Source: Sulfuritalea sp.
GTDB taxonomy: Bacteria > Pseudomonadota > Gammaproteobacteria > Burkholderiales > Rhodocyclaceae
NCBI GenBank assembly: GCA_023229685.1
Contig: JALNYT010000001.1
Coordinates: forward strand, 744,001 to 808,000
DNA: 64,000 nucleotides
Reading direction: 5' to 3'
Below the pieces are notes generated by a model, which made no database searches, was not told the DNA's origin, and saw only the letters and a list, made by a program, of their open reading frames with translations. A program made the position numbers and the translations under genes. Positions 54,874 through 63,084 of the stretch are shown here, one piece after another (the first letter of the stretch is position 1; every line of letters begins with the position of its first letter).

Positions 54874-55782
54874 ATGCTTGCTGATCCCCGCCTCCTGCTC
54901 ATCGTCCTCGCCGCGGCACTTCTGCCCGGCTGCGCCATGCTGGGCGAGAAGCCGGCACCACCGCCGGCACCGGTGCCGGTGCCCGTGTCCGTCAAGATCG
55001 GCCTGGCACTCGGTGGCGGCGCGGCGCGCGGCTTCGCCCATATCGGCGTAATCAAGGCGCTCGAAGCGCAGAGCATCGTGCCGGACATCGTGGTCGGCAC
55101 CAGCGCCGGCGCGGTGGTCGGCGCCCTGTATTCCGCCGGGCTTTCCGGCTTCGAGTTGCAGAAGATCGCGCTGGACATCGACGAAAGCCAACTCGGCGAC
55201 TGGTCCCTGCCCGATCGCGGCGTGTTCAAGGGCGAAGCGCTGCAGAACTTCGTCAATCGCGCGGTGGCCAACCGCCCCCTGGAAAAGCTGCCGCGAACCT
55301 TCGCCGTCGTCGCCACGGATCTGAAGAGCGGCGAATCCGTCCTCTTTCGCACCGGCAACACCGGCATGGCGGTACGCGCCTCGTCCGCGGTCCCCGGCGT
55401 GTTCCAGCCGGTCAGCATCAACGGCCACGAGTATGTCGATGGCGGCCTGGTCAGCCCGCTGCCGGTGCGTGCGGTGCGCAGCCTCGGCGCCAACTTCGTG
55501 ATTGCGGTGGACATCTCCGTCAATCCGCGCGACGCACGCACCTCGAGCACGCTCGACGTGCTGCTGCAGACTTTCTCCATCATGGGCCGATCGATTGGCC
55601 GCTACGAGACGGCGGAGGCGGATATCGTGATTCGCCCGATCACGACCGAGTTGCCCGCCACCGATTTCGCGGGTCGCCACCGCGCCGTGCTCGAGGGCGA
55701 AAAAGCCGCCTCTGCGGCCATGGCGGAAATCAAGGACCGGCTGGCGCGCCTGCGCAGCAAGACCGTTGCGGAAGTGCGCTAA
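54874..55782 (+). CDS. Patatin-like phospholipase lipoprotein (RssA-type)
   Basis: A 302-residue protein. Start at 54874 gives a lipoprotein signal (LLIVLAAALLPGCAMLG). Patatin motifs: oxyanion loop GLALGGGAARGFAHIGV, catalytic serine in VGTSAGAVVGALYSAG and the aspartate in VDGGLVSPLPV. Serine esterase/lipase anchored to a membrane, probably facing the periplasm. Its stop codon overlaps the convergent exonuclease gene by 4 bases. Confidence 0.9.
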   Translation: MLADPRLLLIVLAAALLPGCAMLGEKPAPPPAPVPVPVSVKIGLALGGGAARGFAHIGVIKALEAQSIVPDIVVGTSAGAVVGALYSAGLSGFELQKIALDIDESQLGDWSLPDRGVFKGEALQNFVNRAVANRPLEKLPRTFAVVATDLKSGESVLFRTGNTGMAVRASSAVPGVFQPVSINGHEYVDGGLVSPLPVRAVRSLGANFVIAVDISVNPRDARTSSTLDVLLQTFSIMGRSIGRYETAEADIVIRPITTELPATDFAGRHRAVLEGEKAASAAMAEIKDRLARLRSKTVAEVR

Positions 55783-57155
55783 AGCCGGCTTGCCTCCAGC
55801 GGCGTCATCCGCCCGCGCGCCTTGACCAGAATCCGATAGCTGTCGCGATCAAAGGCGGGGGGTTGCGTGTCCAGCAGGGCATGCAGATCCGCTTCACTAC
55901 GCGCGGTACCGAGGTGGCGCCAATGATCGATCAGGTGCACCTCGTCGCCCTCCCTGATCCATGCCGGACCCGGGAACGGCCAGGGTGCCAGCCGCTGCCG
56001 GCTCAGCGCCGTCATCAGGCGGGCGCTGTGGAATGACATCGGCTCCTTGCCGACGCAGGCACCCTTGCATTGCTGCAACGGGTACGCAAGACACGGCTGG
56101 CCCGGTGCGACTTCCTCGAGCCCGAGCAGCGAGTGGCACAGGCGATGCTCCCGGGCCAGTTCGGTCAGGGAGCGCCTGGCTTCCCTGGCACTCCTGAACG
56201 GACCGTACAAGTGTTCCAGCCGCCGGTAGTCGAGATCGCCGGCCGGTATCAGCACCGGCCTCCATTCGCCAGCGCGCGCTTCGACGAGTTGCCAGAAGCA
56301 GAGCTTGTCGCTGCTGCGCGGCTTGCTGTTTTGCGCCGGCTGCAATTGCCTGGTCAGCGCCGCCGCCTTGAGCTGGGCCCCGATCTCACCGCCGGTTTCG
56401 ATGCACTCGATGCGTCGCACCTGCTTGGCCGGGTCCGTTTCCCGGGCCGCGGCGCGGCCGGCGGCGAAGTGCGCCAGGACGCTCTTCTTCAACTCCTTGC
56501 TCTTGCCGACAGACAGCGGCCGATCGTTCTCGCCGTAAAAGATATAGACGCCGGCGCCCTCCGGCAGATCATCGATCGTCGCCGGGTCAAGGCCCGCGGG
56601 CAGGCTCGGGCGCGCCGTCAGCACCTGGACCGTCTCCGCCAGCCGGTCCGGCGCCACCTCGGCCTGCATCCGGGTCCAGAACTGGTGGATCAGCCTTGCG
56701 TCGCCGAGGGCCCGGTGCCGGCTGCTCACGGTGAGATCGTGACGCTCGATCAGGCTGTCCAGGTTGTGCTTGGCATGCTGCGGGAACAGCTTGCGCGAGA
56801 GCTTCACGGTGCACAACACCGTGGCGTGAAAATCATGACCAGCGCGCTTGAACTCGTTCTTCAGAAAACCGTAGTCGAAGCGCGCATTGTGGGCGATGAA
56901 CAGCCGTCCCTCGAGGCGCTCCTTGACTTCCGCGGCGACCTCCGCGAACGGCGGCGCTTCAGCCACCATCGCATCCGAAATCCCGGTCAGGCGCTCGATG
57001 AAGCCCGAAATCGGGGTGCCCGGATTGACCAGGCAGGACCATTCGCGCACGCCGTTCTCATCGACCTCGACAATGCCGATTTCGGTAATGCGGTCGGCGG
57101 TCGCGGTGGCACCGGTAGTTTCAAGGTCCACAAAAGCCAGGGCGGGAAAGGGCAT
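55779..57155 (-). CDS. DEDDh exonuclease fused to degenerate GIY-YIG (UvrC/Cho-like) domain
   Basis: A 458-residue protein. Residues 1-165 form a DnaQ-like 3'-5' exonuclease with D10, E12 (FVDLETTG), D94 (AHNARFD), H147 and D152 (HRALGD). From about 198 there is a UvrC N-terminal-like module, but the second motif is LSVGK (Ser215 for Tyr), the catalytic Arg position is Lys (KELKKSV, 220-226), and the usual LLEA glutamate is Ala (QLKAAAL, 261-267). The nuclease half appears active; the endonuclease half seems to be binding-only. DnaQ-Cho fusions are known in many bacteria. Confidence 0.85.
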   Translation of the reverse strand: MPFPALAFVDLETTGATATADRITEIGIVEVDENGVREWSCLVNPGTPISGFIERLTGISDAMVAEAPPFAEVAAEVKERLEGRLFIAHNARFDYGFLKNEFKRAGHDFHATVLCTVKLSRKLFPQHAKHNLDSLIERHDLTVSSRHRALGDARLIHQFWTRMQAEVAPDRLAETVQVLTARPSLPAGLDPATIDDLPEGAGVYIFYGENDRPLSVGKSKELKKSVLAHFAAGRAAARETDPAKQVRRIECIETGGEIGAQLKAAALTRQLQPAQNSKPRSSDKLCFWQLVEARAGEWRPVLIPAGDLDYRRLEHLYGPFRSAREARRSLTELAREHRLCHSLLGLEEVAPGQPCLAYPLQQCKGACVGKEPMSFHSARLMTALSRQRLAPWPFPGPAWIREGDEVHLIDHWRHLGTARSEADLHALLDTQPPAFDRDSYRILVKARGRMTPLEASRL

Positions 57156-57222
57156 GGGATAAAGATCGAGGATTCAGGGCGGGGCGCATCATACCCTGCG
57201 CCGCCCTGCGATAATCATCAAC

Positions 57223-58122
57223 ATGAACGCCGGCTTCCCCATCCGCTATGTCGATCCCGTATTCCGCCCGCCCAGCGAGGCGGAATCGCTGATCCTGCCG
57301 GTCACCGATGGCTGCTCGTGGAACAAATGCACCTTCTGCGAGATGTACACGGCGCCGCAGAAGAAATTCCGCGCCCGCGACGAGGCGGAAACGCTGGAGA
57401 CGCTGCGCCGCTGCGGCGAGCGCTTCGGCAACGACATCCGCCGGGTGTTTCTCGCCGATGGCGATGCGCTGGTGCTGTCGACCCGGCGCCTGCTGGAGAT
57501 TCTCGGCGCGATCCGCGAACACTTGCCGGCAGTGCGCCGCGTCTCCAGCTACTGCCTGCCGCGCAACCTGCGCAAGAAATCGGTAGACGAACTCAGGGAA
57601 CTGGCAGCGGCCGGCCTCAGCATCGCCTATGTCGGCGCCGAATCGGGCGACGACGAGGTGCTGGCGAAGGTGAACAAGGGCGAGACTTTCGCCAGCACTT
57701 GCGAAGCGCTGGACAAATTGCAGCAGGCCGGCATCAGGCGCTCGGTCATGATTCTCAACGGCCTCGGCGGCAAGACACTGTCGCGGCAGCATGCGCAGAA
57801 CTCCGCGCGCCTGGCGAATGCCACGCAGCCGGAATACCTGGCCACGCTGGTGGTGAGTTTTCCGCAAGGCGAAGAGCGCTTCCGCGCCGGATTTGCAGAA
57901 TGGGAAGCTTGCGATCAGCACGAGCTGTTTGTGGAAATGGAAACGTTCATCTCCGCACTGGAACTCCGGCGCACGGTATTTCGCAGCGACCACGCCTCCA
58001 ACCGCCTGGTGCTGAAAGGCACCCTGGACGCCGAAAAGCCGCGCCTGCTCGGCGAAATACGCGCCGCCATCGCCAGCCCGGAAGCGGCCAGGCTGCGCCC
58101 CGTGTGGGCGCGCGGGTTGTAA
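57223..58122 (+). CDS. Radical SAM protein
   Basis: A 299-residue radical SAM enzyme. Cluster cysteines C31, C36 and C39 in DGCSWNKCTFCEMY have CX4CX2C spacing, a variant of the usual CX3CX2C seen in a group of uncharacterised COG1032-like proteins. Later SYCLPRNLRKKSVDELRELAAAGLSIAYVGAESGDDEVLAKVNKGE matches the barrel strands and SAM-binding GxESG segment. Product unknown. No substrate peptide or partner gene adjoins. Confidence 0.85.
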   Translation: MNAGFPIRYVDPVFRPPSEAESLILPVTDGCSWNKCTFCEMYTAPQKKFRARDEAETLETLRRCGERFGNDIRRVFLADGDALVLSTRRLLEILGAIREHLPAVRRVSSYCLPRNLRKKSVDELRELAAAGLSIAYVGAESGDDEVLAKVNKGETFASTCEALDKLQQAGIRRSVMILNGLGGKTLSRQHAQNSARLANATQPEYLATLVVSFPQGEERFRAGFAEWEACDQHELFVEMETFISALELRRTVFRSDHASNRLVLKGTLDAEKPRLLGEIRAAIASPEAARLRPVWARGL

Positions 58123-58213
58123 AAAAAGGGTTCAGTCCTCAGAATCGCCGCCAGGACCATTCCGTCAGCACCCCGTCATTGCAGCAAGAAACCCGATAAC
58201 ACAGGAGCCCGCC

Positions 58214-58582
58214 ATGAGCCGCAACGTACTGGACGAAACCCACATTCATCCCGCCATCCGCCAGACCGTCACGGACAACAATGCCGACATCGTGCAGGAA
58301 GTGCTGGCTGCGATCGCCGCCAACAAGGTGGTGGTGGTCGGCATGGCGCAAAACCCGTTCCCGAAAATGGCGCGCAAGGCACTGGATGCGCTCGGCACGC
58401 CGTACCAGTACCTCGAATACGGCAGCTATCTGAACCAGTGGCGGCGGCGCAACGCGCTCAAGATGTGGACCGGCTGGCCGACTTTCCCCATGGTGTTTGT
58501 GAAAGGCACCCTGGTCGGCGGCGCCAGCGAACTGAAGCGCCTGATCAGCAGCGGGGAATTCTCGCGGATGATTGCGGACTAG
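58214..58582 (+). CDS. Cysteine-free glutaredoxin-like protein
   Basis: A 122-residue glutaredoxin-fold protein. VVVVGMAQNPFPKMARKALDALG aligns with the active-site strand and helix, but the CxxC/CxxS is replaced by NPFP (47-50). The cis-proline (TFPMVFVKG, P92) and GGASELKRL glutathione-site segment remain. There is no cysteine anywhere in the protein, so redox or Fe-S chemistry of the usual kind is excluded. Intact length argues against decay. Role unknown. Confidence 0.8.
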   Translation: MSRNVLDETHIHPAIRQTVTDNNADIVQEVLAAIAANKVVVVGMAQNPFPKMARKALDALGTPYQYLEYGSYLNQWRRRNALKMWTGWPTFPMVFVKGTLVGGASELKRLISSGEFSRMIAD

Positions 58583-58600
58583 CCCGGCACGCGCGGCCGG

Positions 58601-58990
58601 CTATGCGCCCAGCGCAGCTGCGCCTTGCGCCGCGACAATTCCGTCCTCGGACGACTTGACCCCGGACACGCCGATCGCGCCGACAAACACCCCGTCGCGG
58701 ATCAAGGGCAGGCCGCCCTCGAGGCAGATCGCGTCGGGCATCGTCATCATCACCGCGCGGCCCTGCAATACCATGTCCTCGAACGCCTTGGTCGGCCGCT
58801 TGAACATTATCGCGGTCTTGGCCTTCTGCTCGGCGACACGCACCGAGCCCTTCTGGGTGCCGTCCATCCGCTCCAGCGAGATCAGGTGACCACCGTCATC
58901 GACGACGGCAATGACCACGGTCCAGTTATTCTCGGTAGCCGTGCGGCGGGCTGCCAACGTGATGCGGAGTGCGTCTTCGAGTGTTAGCAT
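58601..58990 (-). CDS. GlcG/HbpS-family heme-binding-like protein
   Basis: A 129-residue DUF336 protein; start MLTLEDALRITLAARRTATENNW at 58990 (an upstream frame to 59071 is not needed). VVDDGGHLISLERMDG, TAIMFKRPTKAFED and GGLPLIRDGVFVGAIGVSG are typical. Members bind heme or corrinoids or accompany glycolate and diol use; no such genes adjoin here. Confidence 0.88.
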   Translation of the reverse strand: MLTLEDALRITLAARRTATENNWTVVIAVVDDGGHLISLERMDGTQKGSVRVAEQKAKTAIMFKRPTKAFEDMVLQGRAVMMTMPDAICLEGGLPLIRDGVFVGAIGVSGVKSSEDGIVAAQGAAALGA

Positions 58991-59115
58991 GTCTTGATCC
59001 AATATTGTGAATGACTGGCTGAATGATACACAGAGATTTTGCTGGCCGTCTCCGCAGGAGGCGCAGTCCATAGGCGATGGCTGGTATCGAGGCTGCGCGG
59101 GATTGCGCAGTAGGC

Positions 59116-59147
59116 GAAAAAAAAGCCCGAACGATGTCGGACTTTTT
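59116..59147 (-). terminator. Bidirectional intrinsic terminator
   Basis: On the minus strand AGTCCGA, six-base loop, TCGGGCT, then eight U residues (stem 59124-59130/59137-59143; A-run 59116-59123 on the plus strand). It ends the minus-strand transcript of the small exported protein; five T after the stem on the plus strand may serve the other direction. Confidence 0.8.
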
Positions 59148-59278
59148 GAACACCCGAAGGTGGAAAGGAGGAAAAGTACCTATTGCACGAACATCCTAGC
59201 TTGGGCTCATGACGATTCGATGCATGGAAACAATTCTTTACAAATAAACAATTCTTAACAATTCGCCTCTTTTGGCAC

Positions 59279-59671
59279 CTACTGGCCCGGAGGTACCGGT
59301 GAAACTCGTGTCCAGCCCGTTGGACAGGCCTTTACGTAGGGATAGTACCCGGCAGATTGAGCGCAGTAGTACCACCAGTTTTGCTCAGCTGCGGAAGCTG
59401 GCTGGGGAGCCACTTGAGTAACTACCGCGGGTTGCTGTACATAGGACTGAGGTGGGTAGAGCGGCGCCGGGTAATAAGGGGGAGGCGGAGCGGTGGCTGC
59501 CAGATACGCGGCTGTGCCAAACAAGGCAAGCCCTAAAACACCCCACCAAGCATCACCGTGACCACCGCCGTGACCGCCACCGCGATAACCACGGGGATCT
59601 GCCCAGGCTGACGAGGCCGCCACTGAGCTGATGGCCGTGGCGATGAGTATGGATTTGAGTAATGTTCTCAT
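59279..59671 (-). CDS. Exported Gly/Pro/Tyr-rich hypothetical protein
   Basis: A 130-residue protein with signal peptide MRTLLKSILIATAISSVAASSAWA. A Gly/His-rich stretch (GYRGGGHGGGHGDAW), a hydrophobic span (WGVLGLALFGTAAYLAA), a Pro/Tyr linker and the C-terminal WWYYCAQSAGYYPYVKACPTGWTRVSP. The last segment, with two cysteines, recurs in small envelope proteins of betaproteobacteria. Function unknown. Confidence 0.75.
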   Translation of the reverse strand: MRTLLKSILIATAISSVAASSAWADPRGYRGGGHGGGHGDAWWGVLGLALFGTAAYLAATAPPPPYYPAPLYPPQSYVQQPAVVTQVAPQPASAAEQNWWYYCAQSAGYYPYVKACPTGWTRVSPVPPGQ

Positions 59672-59748
59672 CCTGCTCTCCTTCGGGAATCACTGGTCCG
59701 TTACTGAATAAGGATAATCATGCGCCGGTGCGGACCGAAGATGGCACC

Positions 59749-59943
59749 TCACTTGGAATCTTTTCCAACAACAGCCTTGACGCCACTGGCAGCCACATCG
59801 ACGGTAGTTCCAATCACTGTAGCGCCTGCTTTCACCACGGTTGCCGCGACGGTGACTGCCGTGTCGGCCACAGTCACCACGGCACAACCACTCAGGGTGG
59901 CAACCAGGACCAAGAGACCGACGCCTTGCTGATGACAGTTCAT
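59749..59943 (-). CDS. Small lipoprotein
   Basis: A 64-residue protein. Lipobox VATLSGCAVVTVADTAVTVAAT puts the lipidated cysteine at residue 20; the mature part is 45 residues rich in Ala, Val and Thr with a Lys-ending tail. Similar tiny lipoproteins are found near envelope genes. It is upstream of the exported protein on the same strand. Confidence 0.65.
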   Translation of the reverse strand: MNCHQQGVGLLVLVATLSGCAVVTVADTAVTVAATVVKAGATVIGTTVDVAASGVKAVVGKDSK

Positions 59944-60069
59944 TTTCCCCCGCTTTCGGCGAATAGGGCATGCGGCTCAGGCCATGCTCCGAGTAGGCCA
60001 GGCCGGAAACGAACGGTCAGCGCTGGCGGTGCGGGGCGAGGATTGGAGAAGGCCGGTGTCGCACGACCC

Positions 60070-60933
60070 TTAAGCGGCATTCATCATCTGCTGCTTCATC
60101 TTCTTGACTTCGTACATGTTCTCATCGGCCAATTGGATCACCCAGTCCACTTTCTGAGTCTTGCCAACTTTGGTCGCCTGGCCAATTGATACCGATATCT
60201 GCCAGGATCGTCCCTCAAAAGCTTGCTTCGATAAGTCGTCGATTCGCTCGATCAGAACATCGCAAGATGGCTTGTCCGTATCGGGGAGCAACAAGACAAA
60301 TTCATCGCCGCCAATACGGGCAGCAATGTCAACTTTCCTGGAGCTCTCCCTCAATATGTCTGCCATGATCTTAAGCGCCTCATCGCCGACATGATGTCCG
60401 TGGTTGTCATTCAGCGACTTGAATTGGTCGATATCAATGTACAACAACGAATAGGGACTACCGGAACGCTCGCTGCGGACCTGTTCGGCTTCCAGCCTTT
60501 CCAGAAGCTCCAGGCGATTAGCCAAGCCAGTCAGCATGTCCTTATGCGCGAATTCACTCTCGCGCCACAGCTTGAGCACCACCCGGCCTAGCACCGTAAA
60601 GACGACGCTGCGGGTAAATGTGTTCAACAGGAATGCATTCAATGGGAAATCCGGCCAGATGACGGCCGCTTCGGTCGCGCTCCACGCAAGCGCCACCGCT
60701 ATCCCGGCAAAGGTGGAGCTGTGCGTATCGGAATGGCGTACAGCATGATGAATCGCTGCCATGCGCGCGGTCTGGATAATGGGCAGGCAATACAGCACAT
60801 CCAATGAGATGTAGCGCACCATCTCGCCAGGAAGATATTTCCCTGCTGCATGACTCAGAACACCGATAAGAAATACTTCCACCGCAATCAGCAGTATGCG
60901 AGCGTAGTAGGAAATCTTTTGTCCCGTGATCAT
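60070..60933 (-). CDS. Membrane diguanylate cyclase (GGDEF)
   Basis: A 287-residue protein. Four or five hydrophobic spans within residues 10-120, then a GGDEF domain (HKDMLTGLANRLELLERL; IDIDQFKSLNDNHGHHVGDEALK; ARIGGDEFVLLLPDTD, GGDEF at 208-212). An inhibitory-site RxxD (R199-D202) lies five residues before it. It makes cyclic-di-GMP and is probably product-inhibited. The other c-di-GMP gene in the window is the HD-GYP phosphodiesterase at 12.6 kb. Confidence 0.92.
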   Translation of the reverse strand: MITGQKISYYARILLIAVEVFLIGVLSHAAGKYLPGEMVRYISLDVLYCLPIIQTARMAAIHHAVRHSDTHSSTFAGIAVALAWSATEAAVIWPDFPLNAFLLNTFTRSVVFTVLGRVVLKLWRESEFAHKDMLTGLANRLELLERLEAEQVRSERSGSPYSLLYIDIDQFKSLNDNHGHHVGDEALKIMADILRESSRKVDIAARIGGDEFVLLLPDTDKPSCDVLIERIDDLSKQAFEGRSWQISVSIGQATKVGKTQKVDWVIQLADENMYEVKKMKQQMMNAA

Positions 60934-61606
60934 TCGACTTACGCTTTAAAGAAATCGCCCGATCGTCATCGCCAAGAATCCATTCTTGGCCGGTGGCAGC
61001 TTACAAGCCGTTCCTTTATACCTTAATCCCGATAGTCCACAAAAATTATTCCCCTGGCTCACAGCGTATCGACCTAGTCTATTTCGTTTAAATATTAAAT
61101 TGGAATTACGCTTGTCTGTGCCTGGTTGTCCGAACCGGCGAGCCAATCAGGGCGCTGTGCTGACTGTCGACCGTTGGTGAGCGCCTGAAGGCATCCGGCC
61201 AATTGCGGTCGCTGCCGGGACGAAACTCCGGCTCGGTGCCGCGCCTTTTTGTTACAAGCGCGTGAAGTGGCTGCCAACCTTGAAGCAGTTGAAGTGGGCT
61301 ATATGGTTCAGTAGTGTCGCAACCATGCCTGCTTCAGATGCATTGGAGGACGTCCAATGTTCACGAAGGGGAACGGCAGCACTCGATCTGAAGAAGACAG
61401 CTGGTCTCCCGCGAACGCTGACCGTCTGCTTCCAGTCTGCAGGCATCTGACCTCGGGTGTCCGACCCGCCGAAATCTGGCTAGATGCCACCCGTCGATGC
61501 CGCGGTCAGGGAGCGCTGGAAAGCCAGTCGAATAGTCGGCGCTGACGGTACGGCGGCGACCGGCCTGAATTGACGAACGCTGCTTACATGGCAGACCGCA
61601 TAGACC
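60934..61606. other. Gene-free region, probably decayed sequence
   Basis: About 670 bases with no frame longer than about 85 codons and none with recognisable features. A 23-bp motif copy lies at 61534-61556. Phrases such as CATCCGGCCAATTGCGGTCGC and TGCTTCCAGTCTGCAGGCAT look like worn repeats often left next to integrated elements. It leads into the tRNA-derived repeat at 61643. Confidence 0.5.
61534..61556 (+). repeat. Bipartite 23-bp dispersed motif (intergenic copy)
   Basis: AGTCGGCGC, seven bases, ACGGCGG: one mismatch to the consensus. Lies in decayed non-coding DNA. Confidence 0.5.
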
Positions 61607-61638
61607 AAGGGCCCACAAGTGATCGCTTGTGGGCCCTT
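61607..61638. terminator. Perfect 13-bp hairpin next to tRNA-derived repeat
   Basis: AAGGGCCCACAAG (61607-61619), six-base loop, CTTGTGGGCCCTT (61626-61638), then TGTCTTTGTT on the plus strand. It occupies the same place relative to the tRNA 3'-end copy as the hairpin at 62887-62922 does to the intact tRNA-fMet. Confidence 0.7.
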
Positions 61639-61642
61639 GTCT

Positions 61643-61667
61643 TTGTTGGTTGCGGGAGCAGGGTTTG
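61643..61667 (-). repeat. Imperfect copy of tRNA-fMet 3' end (candidate att site)
   Basis: TTGTTGGTTGCGGG-A-GCAGG-G-TTTGA matches the bases at 62929-62953 (the CCA end, acceptor strand and part of the T arm of tRNA-fMet on the minus strand) except at two positions. The rest of a tRNA is missing. The two copies bracket a 1.3-kb segment with one gene. Confidence 0.65.
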
Positions 61668-61722
61668 ACCGTTATTTGACCCCTGTGACTCGATGCTCGG
61701 GTTTGAGATAGATCGTCATTGA

Positions 61723-61810
61723 ATACCCCATGATATTAAAAACTATGGGGTATGTTTTGTATTGTGTTGTGGTACATTCATACCCCATAGCTTTTAATAT
61801 CATGGGGTAT
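61723..61810 (+). promoter_or_regulatory. Large inverted repeat at the nucleotidyltransferase start
   Basis: Two 32-bp arms, 61723-61754 and 61779-61810, are reverse complements at 31 of 32 positions with a 24-bp loop. Each arm is itself a dyad, ATACCCCAT and ATGGGGTAT separated by about 13 bp, giving four copies of the 9-mer. The right arm contains the GGGG (61804-61807) that serves as the likely ribosome site for the ATG at 61814, so RNA folding would hide it. Could also be a paired protein operator. Confidence 0.7.
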
Positions 61811-61813
61811 GTT

Positions 61814-62839
61814 ATGGTGAAGCCGCTCTATCGTGAGCATGAGCTGGCTTTTCGCACGCAGTATGCGGAGCTGAAAGAACGCACCCTGGGAGCGGGCGAA
61901 TTGCTACCAGGCACGCCCGGCTCGCTCGCCCTGCGCTCAGGGAGCGGCCGTGCCTACTGGTACCGGGTCTTCTATACCCTCCCCCAGAAAGCCAGGGAAG
62001 AACTGGTCTGCAAGGAAGGCGACGAGGCCGCCCTGAATGCCATGCGTGAACGCATGGCCTTTGCCCAGTGGGCGGCCGCCCAGGTAACCGCGCTGCGCAA
62101 GCTGGAGTTTCAGGTGGCCGACAAAGCGACCGCCCGCGTGCTGGTGGAACTGCACAACCGGCAGGCCTTCGAGGCCGGCCTGGTTCTGGTTGGCACCTTG
62201 GGGTACATGGCGTGGCTCAATGAACTCGGGGCCATCGCGGTCACTGCACGGACGCTGGACATTGACCTCGCGCGCCGGCAAAGGCTGAAACTGGCCGCAC
62301 CGCTGCCGTTTCTGGACACCATGAAAGACACCGGCCTGCCCTTTGTGGCTGTGCCGGGTCTGCCTTCAACTGCACCGTCGACCTCCATCAAACTGCCGGG
62401 CGTCGAAGGACTGCGCGTGGATGTGCTGGCGCCGGGCAAGACCTTGGGGGCTGCGATCAAGGTGCCGGAACTCGAGTGGATGGCGCAAGCCATCCCCTAC
62501 TATGACTACCTGCTGGCCGATGCGGAACGCGGCGCGACGCTCGCGGGGGGGCACTGCATCCCGGTGCGCCTGCCGCAAGCAGCACGTTTCGTCTGGCACA
62601 AGTTGTATGCCAGCACGCAGCGCCGTGGCTCTCCGGAAAAAGCCGCGAAGGACCAGCAGCAGGCTCTGGTGCTGGGGGCGGTGCTTGCCGAAAACGACAG
62701 CAACGAACTCAAAAATGCCTTCGAGGCGACTCCGAACCCGATGCTGGCCCCCGTCAAGCCGCTTCTGAACCAGCTAGCCGGCAAGGCAGCGGCTCATCCG
62801 GCACTGGTGGACGTGCTGCACCAATGCCTGGGCGGCTGA
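61814..62839 (+). CDS. GSU2403-type nucleotidyltransferase-fold protein
   Basis: A 341-residue protein (ATG 61814; in-frame starts at 61802 and 61730 lie within the inverted repeat). The core GLVLVGTLGYMAWLNELGAIAVTARTLDIDLA (122-153) has the nucleotidyltransferase pattern with the metal-binding pair D149 and D151. I recognise it as the NTP_transf_8/GSU2403 family, which resembles AbiEii- and MNT-like toxins, but its activity is not established. It is the only gene between a tRNA-fMet 3' end and its imperfect copy, so lateral entry is likely. Confidence 0.75.
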   Translation: MVKPLYREHELAFRTQYAELKERTLGAGELLPGTPGSLALRSGSGRAYWYRVFYTLPQKAREELVCKEGDEAALNAMRERMAFAQWAAAQVTALRKLEFQVADKATARVLVELHNRQAFEAGLVLVGTLGYMAWLNELGAIAVTARTLDIDLARRQRLKLAAPLPFLDTMKDTGLPFVAVPGLPSTAPSTSIKLPGVEGLRVDVLAPGKTLGAAIKVPELEWMAQAIPYYDYLLADAERGATLAGGHCIPVRLPQAARFVWHKLYASTQRRGSPEKAAKDQQQALVLGAVLAENDSNELKNAFEATPNPMLAPVKPLLNQLAGKAAAHPALVDVLHQCLGG

Positions 62840-62886
62840 CGACTCGATACTGCCGGCCAATACAAAAAACGCCGGACTCGCAAAGC

Positions 62887-62922
62887 AATAAGGCCAACCA
62901 CCGTCAAGTGATTGGCCTTATT
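62887..62922. terminator. Bidirectional terminator of tRNA-fMet and nucleotidyltransferase gene
   Basis: AATAAGGCCAA (62887-62897), 14-base loop, TTGGCCTTATT (62912-62922), then AACTTTTT on the plus strand. Eleven pairs. It would end the plus-strand transcript of the nucleotidyltransferase and the minus-strand tRNA transcript. Confidence 0.75.
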
Positions 62923-62931
62923 AACTTTTTG

Positions 62932-63009
<78 letters not shown>

Positions 63010-63022
63010 TCAGAGAGGGCGC

Positions 63023-63052
63023 ATTATGCATGAATATGCGGCAGTGCGTCAA
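63023..63052 (-). promoter_or_regulatory. Promoter of tRNA-fMet
   Basis: On the minus strand TTGACG (63052-63047), 18-bp spacer, CATAAT (63028-63023). Transcription would begin a few bases before the tRNA 5' end at 63009. It is back-to-back with the ahcY promoter. Confidence 0.65.
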
Positions 63053-63071
63053 CGCAATTGCCGGAAAAAGA

Positions 63072-63077
63072 TATAAT
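63072..63077 (+). promoter_or_regulatory. -10 element of ahcY
   Basis: A consensus TATAAT. No good -35 was seen at 17 bp (TCAACG, weak). Transcription from about 63084 would start just before the SAH riboswitch. Confidence 0.55.
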
Positions 63078-63084
63078 GGCCGGC

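Noticed and set aside
63058..63063. TTGCCG as the ahcY -35 box
   Set aside because: Only 8 bp from the TATAAT, too close for sigma-70.
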